A stretch of DNA of 64,000 bases from CAZSDU01 sp964605775 (GCA_964605775.1 CAZSDU010000003.1:109159-173158); one strand, 5' to 3'. Counted from the stretch's first letter, positions 26,536-37,040 are shown. Numbers and translations are program-made. The notes: generated by a model not told the origin, from the letters alone.

Positions 26536-28470
26536 ATGGGAAAAATTATTGGTATTGATCTGGGCACCACGAATTCATGTGTGGCCGTTATGGAAGGGAA
26601 TGAACCTGTAGTCATTCCGAACAGCGAGGGAAGAAGGACTACACCCTCTGTGGTGGGCTTTATTGACAACGGAGAACGCAAGGTTGGCGATCCGGCCAAA
26701 CGTCAGGCCATCACCAACCCGACCAATACGGTCTCTTCCATCAAAAGATTCATGGGGGAAACCTATGATCAGATGGATAAAGAAATCAAAAGAGTGCCTT
26801 ACAAAGTGGAGCGAGGAGAAAACAATACCCCCCGCGTAAGCATCAGTGGGAAACTATACTCACCCCAGGAAATTTCTGCCATGGTCCTTCAGAAGATGAA
26901 AAAAACGGCTGAAGATTACCTGGGCTCTGAAGTGAAGGAAGCGGTCATTACCGTTCCTGCATATTTCAGCGATTCCCAGCGTCAGGCGACCAAAGAAGCC
27001 GGAGAAATTGCGGGTCTTACTGTGAAAAGGATCATCAATGAGCCAACTGCTGCTGCTTTGGCCTATGGTCTGGATAAAAAGCATAAAGATATTAAGGTTG
27101 CTGTTTTCGATCTTGGCGGAGGGACATTTGATATTTCCATCCTCGAGTTGGGGGATGGCGTTTTTGAAGTCAAATCAACCAATGGGAATACCCACCTTGG
27201 CGGAGATGATTTTGATCAGATCCTGATAGACTGGTTGGCCGATGAATTCAAAAAAGATGAAGGCCTGGATTTGCGTAAGGATCCCATGGCGCTACAGCGT
27301 CTGAAAGAGGCTGCAGAAAAAGCCAAAATAGAATTGTCCAGTTCCATGGAGACGGAAATCAACCTTCCTTATATTATGCCGGTTGATGGCGTTCCAAAGC
27401 ATTTGGTCAAGAAGCTGACAAGGGCTAAATTTGAGCAACTTGTCGACAGTCTGATGCAATCTACCATTCCTCCTTGTCAGCAGGCATTGAAAGATGCCGG
27501 TATGAGCGCATCAGAAGTCAACGAAGTGATCCTTGTCGGAGGTTCCACCAGAATTCCCGCTGTTCAGAAACTGGTCAGGGATTTCTTTGGAAAAGAACCT
27601 TCCAAGGGGGTCAATCCTGATGAAGTTGTCGCCATAGGCGCAGCCATCCAGGGTGGAGTGCTTACCGGCGAAGTCAAAGATGTATTATTACTCGATGTTA
27701 CCCCGCTGTCTTTGGGTATTGAAACCCTGGGTGGCGTGATGACCCGGCTGATCGAATCCAATACCACCATTCCGACACGCAAATCGGAGGTGTTTTCAAC
27801 CGCTGCTGACAGCCAGACTTCCGTGGAGATTCACGTATTACAGGGAGAACGACCGATGGCCAATCAGAATAAGAGCATCGGCAGGTTCCATCTGGATGGT
27901 ATTCCGCCTGCACCAAGAGGAATTCCTCAGATTGAAGTGACTTTTGACATTGATGCCAATGGCATTCTTCATGTTACGGCAAAAGACAAAGCCACAGGGA
28001 AATCTCAGCAGATCAGAATTGAAGCTTCCTCCGGGCTTTCGGAAACAGAAATCAACCGGATGAAAGAAGAAGCACAACGCAATGCGGATGCCGATAAACG
28101 AATGAAGGAAGAAGTGGATAAGCTGAATCAAGCCGATTCACTGGTTTTCCAGACAGAAAAGCAACTTAAGGAATTCGGCGAGAAATTGCCGGCTGATAAA
28201 AAAGCCAATATTGAGAAAGCTGCCGAAGAACTTAAAACTGCCCATAAAAACCATGATCTTCCCGGAATTGATAGGGCTATGGCCAACCTAAATGCCCTCT
28301 GGCAGACCGCCAGCGAAGAAATGTATAAAAACGCTTCTCAGGCCGGACCTCAGGGAGAGGCTCAACCCGGAGGAGGTCAATCTCAAGCCGGAAAGGACGA
28401 CAACGGTCCCAAGGGCTCAGGAAATGATGAAGTGACAGACGTCGACTTTGAGGAAGTCAAGGATAAATAA
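26536..28470 (+). CDS. dnaK: molecular chaperone DnaK (Hsp70)
   Basis: A full-length Hsp70 of 644 residues. The N-terminus is KIIGIDLGTTNSCVAVMEG (phosphate loop 1). VFDLGGGTFDISIL is phosphate loop 2, and VILVGGSTRIPAVQKLV the adenosine motif. The substrate-binding domain includes DVTPLSLGIETLGGV. The C-terminal lid ends in a G/Q-rich tail and the DVDFEEVKDK motif that contacts cochaperones. Neither dnaJ nor grpE is adjacent; the gene stands alone between a putative sigma-54-like promoter and a strong terminator. Confidence 0.98.
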   Translation: MGKIIGIDLGTTNSCVAVMEGNEPVVIPNSEGRRTTPSVVGFIDNGERKVGDPAKRQAITNPTNTVSSIKRFMGETYDQMDKEIKRVPYKVERGENNTPRVSISGKLYSPQEISAMVLQKMKKTAEDYLGSEVKEAVITVPAYFSDSQRQATKEAGEIAGLTVKRIINEPTAAALAYGLDKKHKDIKVAVFDLGGGTFDISILELGDGVFEVKSTNGNTHLGGDDFDQILIDWLADEFKKDEGLDLRKDPMALQRLKEAAEKAKIELSSSMETEINLPYIMPVDGVPKHLVKKLTRAKFEQLVDSLMQSTIPPCQQALKDAGMSASEVNEVILVGGSTRIPAVQKLVRDFFGKEPSKGVNPDEVVAIGAAIQGGVLTGEVKDVLLLDVTPLSLGIETLGGVMTRLIESNTTIPTRKSEVFSTAADSQTSVEIHVLQGERPMANQNKSIGRFHLDGIPPAPRGIPQIEVTFDIDANGILHVTAKDKATGKSQQIRIEASSGLSETEINRMKEEAQRNADADKRMKEEVDKLNQADSLVFQTEKQLKEFGEKLPADKKANIEKAAEELKTAHKNHDLPGIDRAMANLNALWQTASEEMYKNASQAGPQGEAQPGGGQSQAGKDDNGPKGSGNDEVTDVDFEEVKDK

Positions 28471-28494
28471 ACCATTTTATTCGGTTTCCATATA

Positions 28495-28526
28495 CGGGGA
28501 TGGGTTTTAACCCATCCCCGTTTTTA
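28495..28526 (+). terminator. intrinsic terminator of dnaK
   Basis: A perfect 10-bp stem pairs CGGGGATGGG (28495-28504) with CCCATCCCCG (28511-28520) around a 6-base loop, followed by TTTTTA. Confidence 0.93.
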
Positions 28527-28653
28527 TTAATGAAATGTTAATAAATCGTTGAAGAAATTTCAGGAATTATATGGATATTTGTATTTCTGTTAATCGGATT
28601 AATTTATCCTCCATCAGGATGGAATATTTAAATATATCGTAAAAAAGGAATTT

Positions 28654-31600
28654 ATGAGAAAATTTACATTACAATCCTTGTTATTGATCTTTCTTTTATC
28701 GCTGGGTTCTTATGGGATAAGCCGGGGACAAGCAATCCTTTATGAGGATTTCAATTATACCCCACCCGCAAATATTGGTGGTAACGGCAATGCAGGATCA
28801 TCCTCCAATAACTGGACAACCCATAGTGTTACTTCTGGGCAAACCACAACGATTGATGTGGTCAACGGGAATTTATCCTATCCCGGTCTGATTGCACCGA
28901 ATGGATATAAAGTCTCCATGTTTGGGAATGGAAATCTCACTTCACGGGATGTTAACAGGGCTTTCACCAGCACAAGTAATGTTCTTTACTTTTCTGTTTT
29001 ATTAAATGTGGTGGATAATTCCGGCATTACCACTACGGGTGATTATTTTATGCATTTTGGCGCCACTGCCGGAACTTCGGTAACTGTTTTCGGTGCACGA
29101 CTGGGAGCCAAACAGGTTAATTCCGGGGCCAATTACCGTTTTATCATCCAGAATACATCTGGAGGTTCTCCGAATTTTACGGAATTTGCCCAGGATCTCA
29201 GCTTTGGAACCACCTATCTGGTCGTTGTTAAATATAATAAAAGTGCTTCTCCGACCATGGCTACCCTATGGGTCAATCCCGGGAACCTTGGAGGTTCAGA
29301 ACCCACTGGCGGGGTGACCAATAGCAGCGGAACTTCAACTTTTTCCACTTTTGCTTCCATATGTCTCCGGAACAATGCCACCACGCCCAAAGTTGAAATT
29401 GATGAAATCCGTATTGGAACGAACTGGGCTGATGTCACTCCTGCCGGAGCAGCTCCTTCTATCAGTGCAACTCCGACATCACTCACCGGATTTTTCTATA
29501 ATCTTGGTTCCGGTCCTTCTCCTTCCCAATCTTATAATTTAAGCGGCAGTAACCTGACTCCTTCTGCCGGGAATGTGACCATCACTCCTTCTGCAAATTT
29601 TGAAGTGTCACTGAACAATTCCACTTTTTTTTCCACACCTGTCACACAAGGCTATACCGGTGGTACGCTTGCAGCCATCCCTGTATATGTCAGATTGAAA
29701 GCAGGATTGGCCCTGGGAAATTATAACCTTGAAAACATTGTTAATTCCGGCGGAGGAGCTACTGCCGTGAATGTAGCATGCTCAGGCAGTGTAGTCAAGC
29801 CTGAACCTTCCAATCATGTAACGGCCTTTGCTGCTGCCACAGCCGTCCCTTCTTACAGTACCATCAATACGACCTGGACCGATGCCACCGGCGGAACATT
29901 ACCGGATGCCTATCTGGTAAAAGCTGCCACGGGGGGTTATACTTTCATTACAGATCCCGTGGACGGAACGCCTGAACCTGATGCCCTGCTGGTGAAAAAT
30001 ATCAGCCAGGGGGTTCAGACGGCTGCGTTTACAGGTCTGACTGACAACACCCAATACTATTTTAAAATTTACCCTTATACAAATTCAGGCACTGCCATCA
30101 ACTACAAAACCTCCGTTACTGTCCCTCAGGCTACCGCCACCACTACACTCAGCCCTTCCATTACCTATACCTGGATAGGCGCGGATGGTGCAGCCTGGAA
30201 TGTTGCTGCTAACTGGTCGCCCGTGAGGACTACCCCCAATGTCAACGATATCCTGATTTTCAACGGAGGAGGAATAAAAACCGTCACTGCTGTCCCTACG
30301 GAAACGGTCGGAAAAATTGCCTTATCAGGAAATACCACCATTAACCTTCAAAGCAATGCCGCTGCTGTTCTGAGCATTTCTGGAGTGACCGGCGCTGATC
30401 TTGATATTCCTGCCGGCTGCGCCCTGAATCTGAATGCAATCAATGCCATCACCATTTCCCTTTTAACCTCTGCTACTGCCAGCATCAGCGGCAATATTAC
30501 TTTTTCGTCCACGGCCAATACTGCACATCGGCTGATTGCTGCCGATCCAAATGCCATTACCTTCAATGCCGGAGCTAACTTCACTGCGGGATTATATTTC
30601 CAGGGAAATGCCTTCGGGACCACCTCACTTGGTTCCGTGATATTTGCCAGCGGATCAACCTATAACCAGCAGGCAGGAAGCAATCCTTTCGGAGCCAGCC
30701 AGCCCAATAGCGTGGTCGTCTTTCAAACCGGAAGTCTTTACAAAGTTATTGCCAATGCTTCACCCGCTTTTTCGGGAAGAAATTATGCTAATTTTGAGCT
30801 GGACGCAGGCAGTGTTACCATTACAACAACCGGAGCCAGCGCGGTGACCATGGATAACTTAACCATCACCAACGGTACCTTGAACTTCAATATGACTGGG
30901 ACACCTGGTCATTCCATCAAAGGAAATATTTATGTCGCCAGCGGAGGTACCCTGAATTTCAACCCTTCCTCTGCAGGAACAGTCGCCCTGAATGGTATTA
31001 CGGAACAAAGCATTTCCGGCCCAGGTCTCATTACCACGGGAACAAATTCCACCTTCGACATTTCTAATGTTGCAGGCGTCAGTCTTGGAACCTCGATTGC
31101 CATGAACGGGAAGCTGAAGCTTACTTCCGGACTTTTGGTCCTTGGGTCCAGCGATCTATTGCTGGGAACAGCCTCTGTTATTCTTGGAACCCCTTCTTCA
31201 ACCAATATGATTGTAGCCACTGGCAGCGGACAGCTTCAAAAAAAGTTTGCCAACGGGTTTACAGGGAGCTTTGAATTTCCGGTTGGTGACAATAACCCTC
31301 CCGCCGAATATTCACCTGTGACACTGAACTTCATTTCAGGAACTTTTGGGACCGGCAGCTACGCAGGCGTTAACTTGGTTAATGCCAAATATCCTGACGA
31401 TCCGAATACCGGAAATTACCTCAACCGTTACTGGGCTGTTACCCAAAACGGTATTACCGGATTTAACTGCAATGCCACTTTCCAGTACCTGCCCGAAGAT
31501 GTTCACGGAACTGAAAGCCAGATCTATTGTTTAAAGGTTCTGCCATTACCGTTTACCACCTTTAATATTGCCAATACCACCCTTCATCAATTGTCGGCCA

Positions 31601-33231
31601 ATAGCCTGAATGCTTTCGGCACTTTTACCGGTTCGCAACCCCAGTTACCTCAGGTGATCACTTCACCGGTAATAGATGTCACTTATAATTCAGCCACAGC
31701 AGGTGGTGATGTCACCAGTGATGGAGGATCGGCCATCAGTGCCCGCGGTGTTTGTTATGCCACAACGCATAATCCATCCCTGACAGGGCCTCATACCACA
31801 GAAACCGGTGGAACCGGTGCATTCACCAGCGTTCTGACCGGCCTGATGCCCCAAACCACCTACTATGTAAGGGCTTATGTCACAAACATGGTCGGTACGA
31901 CCTATGGTGGCGAGCTTTCATTTACTACCTTGTGTGAACCTTATCCCCCTGAGATAGATTTTTATGCCGATCATATCAATATTAATGTGGGCGACAGCAT
32001 TAACTTTTTCGATGCCTCATTATATTGCCCCACATACTGGAAATGGTCTTTTGTGGGAGGGGAACCGTATGAAAGTTTTGTTCAAAATCCGACCTGGATT
32101 CATTATAACTATCCCGGTGTCTATACGGTTTGCCTCGATGAAAGCAACAACTATGGCTATTCTTCCATTTGCAAGGAAGCCTATATAACGGTCACTGCAC
32201 CTCCGGTTCCCTCGGATGCTAAACTCGTGATTACCGAGATTATGTATAATCCTCCTGAATCCGGGGTCGATACCCTTGAATTTATAGAGGTATATAACAA
32301 TGATGCATCCCCGTTAAACATCAAGGATTTTTATTTCGATAAGGGGGTGGTATATACTTTCCCGGATACAACCCTGCAACCTTATTCCTACCTGATCGTG
32401 TCAAAAAGTGCAGCGGCCATGTTTAATACTTTTGGTACAATTGTTTTACAATGGATTGAAGGATCGCTCAACAATGGGGGAGAACCGATTGTGATCTATG
32501 ACAATCAGGGATTTTTAGTGGATTCTGTTTACTTTGACGATGTTCCACCCTGGGATACCCTTGCCGATGGCTGGGGGCCTTCCCTGGAGCTCTGTGATCC
32601 CAATTCAGACAATACCAACCCGTTGAACTGGAGAGCAGCCATTGAATTTGCTGCCATTAACCCTGCCGGAGATTCAATCTGGGCCACACCCATGACCGGA
32701 TGCTCCAATCTCCCGTTGGCCAACTTTGAGGCCAGCGATACGGCTATCTTACAGTATCAGTATGTCACATTCACCGATCTGTCAACTCCTGATGTGGTTA
32801 ACTGGTTCTGGACCTTCGAAGGAGGAATCCCTGACGCGTTTGAAGGGAAGGTCCCTCCTCCTGTGCAATATCCGTTCATGGGCGCTTTTGATGTAAGCCT
32901 GACAGTAGTCAATGTTGTGGGACAAAACACACTGCTCAAATCGGAATATATTGAAGTTGGCCCTTCAGGTATTCCTGCTCCTAACTTGGATGAAGGAATA
33001 CAGATCTATCCAAATCCCGGAGAAGGTCCCTTTACATTACAGCTTAACGCTCACCTGGTACCCTCTGTAGTCTCCATTATCAATCAACTGGGTAAAGTAG
33101 TTTTTGAAGTTGAAATCAAACAACAAACAAATATCATTAATCCGGCAAGACTTACACCGGGAATATATTTCCTAAGGGTTATGACAGAAAATCCGGGAGA
33201 AACCAAATTAAGTAAATTAATCATTCATTAA
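28654..33231 (+). CDS. large multidomain T9SS type A cargo protein
   Basis: 1525 residues with a signal peptide. An N-terminal lectin-like/jelly-roll region (about 27-265) is followed by a fibronectin III-like module with the motif FKIYPYTNSGTAINYKT and a beta-helix-like middle region rich in N, G and T. A second FnIII module (about 1000-1090) follows. Then come a lamin-tail (LTD) domain starting KLVITEIMYNPPESGVDTLEF (about 1190) and a PKD-like module (about 1355-1440). A T9SS type A sorting domain (YPNPGEGPFTLQL to KLSKLIIH) closes the protein. It is expected to pass the outer membrane through the T9SS and be surface-attached or released. The next cargo gene begins 1 bp after its stop. Confidence 0.9.
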   Translation: MRKFTLQSLLLIFLLSLGSYGISRGQAILYEDFNYTPPANIGGNGNAGSSSNNWTTHSVTSGQTTTIDVVNGNLSYPGLIAPNGYKVSMFGNGNLTSRDVNRAFTSTSNVLYFSVLLNVVDNSGITTTGDYFMHFGATAGTSVTVFGARLGAKQVNSGANYRFIIQNTSGGSPNFTEFAQDLSFGTTYLVVVKYNKSASPTMATLWVNPGNLGGSEPTGGVTNSSGTSTFSTFASICLRNNATTPKVEIDEIRIGTNWADVTPAGAAPSISATPTSLTGFFYNLGSGPSPSQSYNLSGSNLTPSAGNVTITPSANFEVSLNNSTFFSTPVTQGYTGGTLAAIPVYVRLKAGLALGNYNLENIVNSGGGATAVNVACSGSVVKPEPSNHVTAFAAATAVPSYSTINTTWTDATGGTLPDAYLVKAATGGYTFITDPVDGTPEPDALLVKNISQGVQTAAFTGLTDNTQYYFKIYPYTNSGTAINYKTSVTVPQATATTTLSPSITYTWIGADGAAWNVAANWSPVRTTPNVNDILIFNGGGIKTVTAVPTETVGKIALSGNTTINLQSNAAAVLSISGVTGADLDIPAGCALNLNAINAITISLLTSATASISGNITFSSTANTAHRLIAADPNAITFNAGANFTAGLYFQGNAFGTTSLGSVIFASGSTYNQQAGSNPFGASQPNSVVVFQTGSLYKVIANASPAFSGRNYANFELDAGSVTITTTGASAVTMDNLTITNGTLNFNMTGTPGHSIKGNIYVASGGTLNFNPSSAGTVALNGITEQSISGPGLITTGTNSTFDISNVAGVSLGTSIAMNGKLKLTSGLLVLGSSDLLLGTASVILGTPSSTNMIVATGSGQLQKKFANGFTGSFEFPVGDNNPPAEYSPVTLNFISGTFGTGSYAGVNLVNAKYPDDPNTGNYLNRYWAVTQNGITGFNCNATFQYLPEDVHGTESQIYCLKVLPLPFTTFNIANTTLHQLSANSLNAFGTFTGSQPQLPQVITSPVIDVTYNSATAGGDVTSDGGSAISARGVCYATTHNPSLTGPHTTETGGTGAFTSVLTGLMPQTTYYVRAYVTNMVGTTYGGELSFTTLCEPYPPEIDFYADHININVGDSINFFDASLYCPTYWKWSFVGGEPYESFVQNPTWIHYNYPGVYTVCLDESNNYGYSSICKEAYITVTAPPVPSDAKLVITEIMYNPPESGVDTLEFIEVYNNDASPLNIKDFYFDKGVVYTFPDTTLQPYSYLIVSKSAAAMFNTFGTIVLQWIEGSLNNGGEPIVIYDNQGFLVDSVYFDDVPPWDTLADGWGPSLELCDPNSDNTNPLNWRAAIEFAAINPAGDSIWATPMTGCSNLPLANFEASDTAILQYQYVTFTDLSTPDVVNWFWTFEGGIPDAFEGKVPPPVQYPFMGAFDVSLTVVNVVGQNTLLKSEYIEVGPSGIPAPNLDEGIQIYPNPGEGPFTLQLNAHLVPSVVSIINQLGKVVFEVEIKQQTNIINPARLTPGIYFLRVMTENPGETKLSKLIIH

Positions 33232-33232
33232 C

Positions 33233-34873
33233 ATGAAAACCATGAAAAAACTATTATCAGTATTGTTTTTGTTGACCCTGCTTTTCTCTGTTTCCGTGAC
33301 TTTCGGACAGGGTCTGGAAAATTTCAATAATTATGTTGGTACTTCCGGCACCTATTCTGACGGCACCTTTACGGGTCAGGATGGATCCATCTGGACCTAT
33401 TCCCAGTGCCGCAGCGACAGAGCCATCGTAGCTCCTTCTCCTTGTTTGGGTAAAAACCGTACCCCTCCGGCCAACGTATATTCCGGAGTCATTCATAATG
33501 GTTGCGGCGTGATCAGTTTTGATTTTAAACAGGGATTTTCTTCTGCTGTTAACCTGAATGTCCTCATCAATGGCCTGGTTGTTGGCAACGTAACGAGTCC
33601 AGGGGGAACAGCGGATACCAGTGTGGTACATAATTCCGGTCCGATCACGGTCAATGTGTCCGGTGACTTTGAGATCAGATTTGAGCAAGCCAATAATGCT
33701 TCCTCCGGACAGGTTACAGTGGATAATATTACCTGGACTTCATACGGAAGTGGCCCCTTGCCTGAACCCACCAATTATCCTACTGCCTTTACTGCAACTC
33801 CTTCTCCTTTTACCATTAACCTGAGCTGGGTGGATGCTACAGGAGATCAGGTGCCAACGGCTTACCTGATCCTGGGCAGCGAGGAAGACAATATTGATCT
33901 CCCCATTGACGGAATTCCGGAACCCAATGACCCTGATCTGTCTGATGGAACCGGCGCCCTCAACGTTTTACCCGGTGTTCAGTCCTGCCAGTTTGCCGGA
34001 TTACAAAGCAACAAGCAATTTTTCTTCAAGATCTTCCCCTATACCAATACCGGTACGGCCATCAATTATAAAACAAATGGTGTTCCGCCCAGCGCCGATG
34101 CCACTACCCCCAATGTTGCCATCATCAATTATGAAAATTTCAATTCCGGCACTTTCGGAACATGGACTCAAAAAAGTATCCTTGGCGATACCACCTGGAC
34201 CATTGATATGACTCATGGTGTCGCAGGTACTCCCTGTGCAAAAGTCAGTGGTTATTATGGTGGATCATCTCATCAGAATGAAGACTGGCTGATCTCTCCC
34301 GCGATGAATTTCAACCAGTACACCAATGAAGAGCTCACTTTTCAGACGGCAAAGAATTATACCGGACCGGATCTGGAACCCCTGATATCAAACGATTACA
34401 ATGGAACTGGCGATCCCAATGATTTTACTTGGTCTCCGCTTGCGGGAACGCTCTCAGCCGGAAGCTGGGTGTGGACCCCTTCAGGTGTCGTCAATGTATC
34501 GGGAACTGACGGGAATGCTGTTTATATTGCCTTTAAATTCACCTGTACAGATACCGAATCTGCCACCTGGGAGGTGGATGAAATCCTTACCACAGGCATC
34601 CGTATTGTCGGGGTTCCGGAAACCGAAACAAGTCTGACCGGCTTCAGCATTACACCGAATCCTTCCAATGGACAATTTGCCCTCTGTTTTAAGGATAATT
34701 CTGAAAAAGAGATCAGGATCACTTCCCTGGTTGGAAAAGAAATCTATGTTGTTAACACCAACCAGATCAATCTTGGAATCAAACTTCCCGATCTTTCTTC
34801 AGGGATTTATTTCGTTCAGGTTAAGCAGGCCGGAAATACCAAGGCTGAAGTCAAAAAACTTATTGTACGTTAA
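33233..34873 (+). CDS. T9SS type A cargo protein with choice-of-anchor-like domain
   Basis: 546 residues with a signal peptide (ends FGQG). An N-terminal beta-sandwich domain and a FnIII-like module similar to one in the upstream protein (FKIFPYTNTGTAINYKT) come first. A cleaved-adhesin/choice-of-anchor J-like domain (about 300-450, motif NEDWLISPAMNF) follows, then a T9SS type A sorting domain (ITPNPSNGQFAL to VKKLIVR). Only one base separates it from the preceding gene, so the two are cotranscribed and share a module. A second ATG at 33242 is an alternative start. The shared module suggests duplication between the two genes. Confidence 0.88.
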   Translation: MKTMKKLLSVLFLLTLLFSVSVTFGQGLENFNNYVGTSGTYSDGTFTGQDGSIWTYSQCRSDRAIVAPSPCLGKNRTPPANVYSGVIHNGCGVISFDFKQGFSSAVNLNVLINGLVVGNVTSPGGTADTSVVHNSGPITVNVSGDFEIRFEQANNASSGQVTVDNITWTSYGSGPLPEPTNYPTAFTATPSPFTINLSWVDATGDQVPTAYLILGSEEDNIDLPIDGIPEPNDPDLSDGTGALNVLPGVQSCQFAGLQSNKQFFFKIFPYTNTGTAINYKTNGVPPSADATTPNVAIINYENFNSGTFGTWTQKSILGDTTWTIDMTHGVAGTPCAKVSGYYGGSSHQNEDWLISPAMNFNQYTNEELTFQTAKNYTGPDLEPLISNDYNGTGDPNDFTWSPLAGTLSAGSWVWTPSGVVNVSGTDGNAVYIAFKFTCTDTESATWEVDEILTTGIRIVGVPETETSLTGFSITPNPSNGQFALCFKDNSEKEIRITSLVGKEIYVVNTNQINLGIKLPDLSSGIYFVQVKQAGNTKAEVKKLIVR

Positions 34874-34894
34874 AAGATTACTGCATAAAAAAGA

Positions 34895-34936
34895 AGACAA
34901 GGTTGCCTTATTATAAGGCAACCTTGGTCTTTTTTT
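34895..34936 (+). terminator. intrinsic terminator overlapping the start of the next gene
   Basis: A 12-bp stem pairs CAAGGTTGCCTT (34898-34909) with AAGGCAACCTTG (34915-34926) around ATTAT, followed by GTCTTTTTTT. It falls 25 bp after the stop of the preceding T9SS gene. It also covers the codons for the signal peptide of the following gene. Confidence 0.85.
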
Positions 34937-36447
34937 GCTTACTTCCTTCCTTTTTTGGTTCATCACAAGAAGTAAAAACTGAAAAGCCTTCCGATCCACC
35001 TTTACGCATTGAAATTCCGGTCAAATCAGATAAAGAGACATACCGCCTCGCGGTTTGTGATTCAAACGGAGTCATGCTTTTTTTTAAAAGCATTGAATCC
35101 ATGGAAGAATCCAGGATAAAATGGTATTTTTCCTTCTACGACCGGAATTTACAAGCTGTATGGACGAAAACGATTCCGCTGGATGAACAGATGGAATACC
35201 GTTTTTCGGAATATCACCAGGACACCCTGATGATGTTGTTTTCCCTGTCAGGAAAGAAAAAGGGAAACGCGGCCGATTATCAGATACTCCGAATACTCCT
35301 GAACAAATCTGTTTTTATTGTCAACCAGGGGATGTTACCTGTTAACTCAGAAGTGGCTTTCTTCAGTCATGCCCGTCAACAGGCATGGTTGGGTATAAAA
35401 TCAAAATCAACACCGGATCAATTGCTGCATGTGAATCTTGGAAACGGGAATCAACGCTTATTCCCCCTTGGAGAAGGGAGTCAGATCAGCCTTCGCTGGA
35501 TGTCCTCCGATACTTCAGGGCAATTTGTCAGGGCGGTGGTCACCCGCCAGGCCTCAAAAAAATCCTGGGAGCACTATCTGGTGAACTATGACACTACGGG
35601 AAAGATCTGGCATGAAAAACTGATTGGCAACATGAGCACGGATCTCAATTTAACAGGATTTCAAGTGTATTCCTCCGGCGATGGAAAAGAAGTTATACTG
35701 GGAACTTATGGAATCAACAGTGAGAAGGAGTCCTCCGGGTTTTTCTCCAAATTCTTTGCTGCCGGAACTCAGAACGCTACGAATTTTTATCATTTTCTGG
35801 AACTCCGTCATGCAAAGGATTTATTAAGTGAAAAAGACATCATAGGACTTAAAAAGAAAGCCCTGAAAAAAAACCGTAAACCCGGGGAATATCCTCTTGA
35901 TTTTAATCTTCTTCTCCATAAAATATCTTTCCGGGAGAGTGAATACATTTTATGTGGGGAGGTATTTGCCCCTCAATATCATACCGAAAGTTTTACTGAT
36001 TTTGATTTTTATGGAAGGCCTTATTCAAACAGTTATTCAGTCTTTGATGGCTATCGCTTTACCCATGCACTGATTGCCGGCTTTGGTCATGACGGGCAAT
36101 TAAAATGGGATAATACACTGAATATCAGAAATCTCGTTTCTTATGAACTCAATCCCAAAGTGAGTTTTTTTCCATCCGGGGAAAATATGGTTTTGTGTTA
36201 CCTGGGGGATGGCCGGATAGGATATAAAATGATCCGCGCAAATGAGGAAGTGGAAAAAACCGAATATATACCAATAGATATGCTACATCCCGGGGATAAA
36301 TTACTCTCTGAAACCCGTTCCAGGATGATTTCCTGGTATGGTCCTTATTTTCTGTGTTCCGGGTATCAGGAAATTAAAAATGTTTCCCTCGACAATAACA
36401 ACAAAAGATTGGTTTTTTATTTTACCAAAATACGCTTTGAGGAGTAA
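34903..36447 (+). CDS. secreted protein of unknown function (start uncertain)
   Basis: About 514 residues. The N-terminal KATLVFFCLLPSFFGSSQ is a credible signal peptide core, followed by a mature beta-rich protein with blade-like repeats (for example MEYRFSEYHQDTLMMLFS and TGFQVYSSGDGKEVILGTY). I recognise no family. Start choice is difficult. The TTG at 34903 is inside the hairpin of a transcription terminator. An in-frame ATA at 34885 would give a textbook n-region (KKKTRLPYYK). No ATG exists before residue 57, well inside the conserved-looking part. The signal peptide argues that the region is translated. It is convergent with the small lipoprotein gene, 13 bp apart. Confidence 0.75.
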   Translation: MPYYKATLVFFCLLPSFFGSSQEVKTEKPSDPPLRIEIPVKSDKETYRLAVCDSNGVMLFFKSIESMEESRIKWYFSFYDRNLQAVWTKTIPLDEQMEYRFSEYHQDTLMMLFSLSGKKKGNAADYQILRILLNKSVFIVNQGMLPVNSEVAFFSHARQQAWLGIKSKSTPDQLLHVNLGNGNQRLFPLGEGSQISLRWMSSDTSGQFVRAVVTRQASKKSWEHYLVNYDTTGKIWHEKLIGNMSTDLNLTGFQVYSSGDGKEVILGTYGINSEKESSGFFSKFFAAGTQNATNFYHFLELRHAKDLLSEKDIIGLKKKALKKNRKPGEYPLDFNLLLHKISFRESEYILCGEVFAPQYHTESFTDFDFYGRPYSNSYSVFDGYRFTHALIAGFGHDGQLKWDNTLNIRNLVSYELNPKVSFFPSGENMVLCYLGDGRIGYKMIRANEEVEKTEYIPIDMLHPGDKLLSETRSRMISWYGPYFLCSGYQEIKNVSLDNNNKRLVFYFTKIRFEE

Positions 36448-36460
36448 TTGAGATACGCTG

Positions 36461-36781
36461 TCAGGGCTGTTTGACCACAAATAATTTACTGTCGCAGGGA
36501 AGAATCATCATGGTGGTATCAAAATAATACCTCGGTCCGGTAATTTTTATCTGATAAGGGTTGTTGCCAGTCAGGTCGAACCTTTGGGTATAATCCTTAT
36601 TCACCGTAACGGTATTATGGATTTGGACCACAGTGACCGAGATGGCTGAATCCATCTTATTTTCCAGCCAAAGTATGCCTTTGCCTCCGCAAGGATTTTC
36701 TTCGGTTTTCTTTGAACAGCTTGCAATGGCGAAAAGTATTGCCATCAGGACAAGGGTGACTGTAATGATATTGTTTTTCAT
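36461..36781 (-). CDS. small lipoprotein of unknown function
   Basis: A 106-residue protein with signal peptide and lipobox (AIASC, then SKK). The mature part is about 85 residues and beta-rich, with motifs such as ILWLENKMDSAISV and IKITGPRYYFDTTMMIL. No family recognised. The ATG at 36781 starts the signal peptide, and an earlier ATG at 36799 is not needed. It faces the giant PKD gene across a 259-bp divergent spacer. Confidence 0.75.
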   Translation of the reverse strand: MKNNIITVTLVLMAILFAIASCSKKTEENPCGGKGILWLENKMDSAISVTVVQIHNTVTVNKDYTQRFDLTGNNPYQIKITGPRYYFDTTMMILPCDSKLFVVKQP

Positions 36782-36890
36782 AAAGAGGGAATTGACCATT
36801 GCAAAAATAACAGCTTTCTTTGAATAACAAAATTCTTTATTGCATATTGTAGCCTATCAGAAAATAATTTGTTAGGGTTATACGTTCATT

Positions 36891-36924
36891 TTTGTAAAAG
36901 GTTATCAGATTATTACTATTTTTG
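36891..36924 (+). promoter_or_regulatory. promoter of the PKD giant gene
   Basis: TTTG at 36891-36894 and TATTTTTG at 36917-36924, 22 bp apart, match the Bacteroidota -33/-7 consensus. The start codon follows 116 bp later, giving a leader of roughly 110 bases. Confidence 0.5.
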
Positions 36925-37040
36925 TATCTTATCGAGTTCGGAATAATATTTTCATCCATTAAATACAACCCAATTGTTGTAACTTTAGTCTTATTTTCAA
37001 GTATAACATAAATCGGAATAATTTATCAAAACCCAACCAT

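Noticed and set aside
34668..34916. An 82-codon frame spanning the end of the second T9SS cargo gene
   Set aside because: It lies inside the confirmed sorting-domain codons in another frame and ends in the terminator stem.
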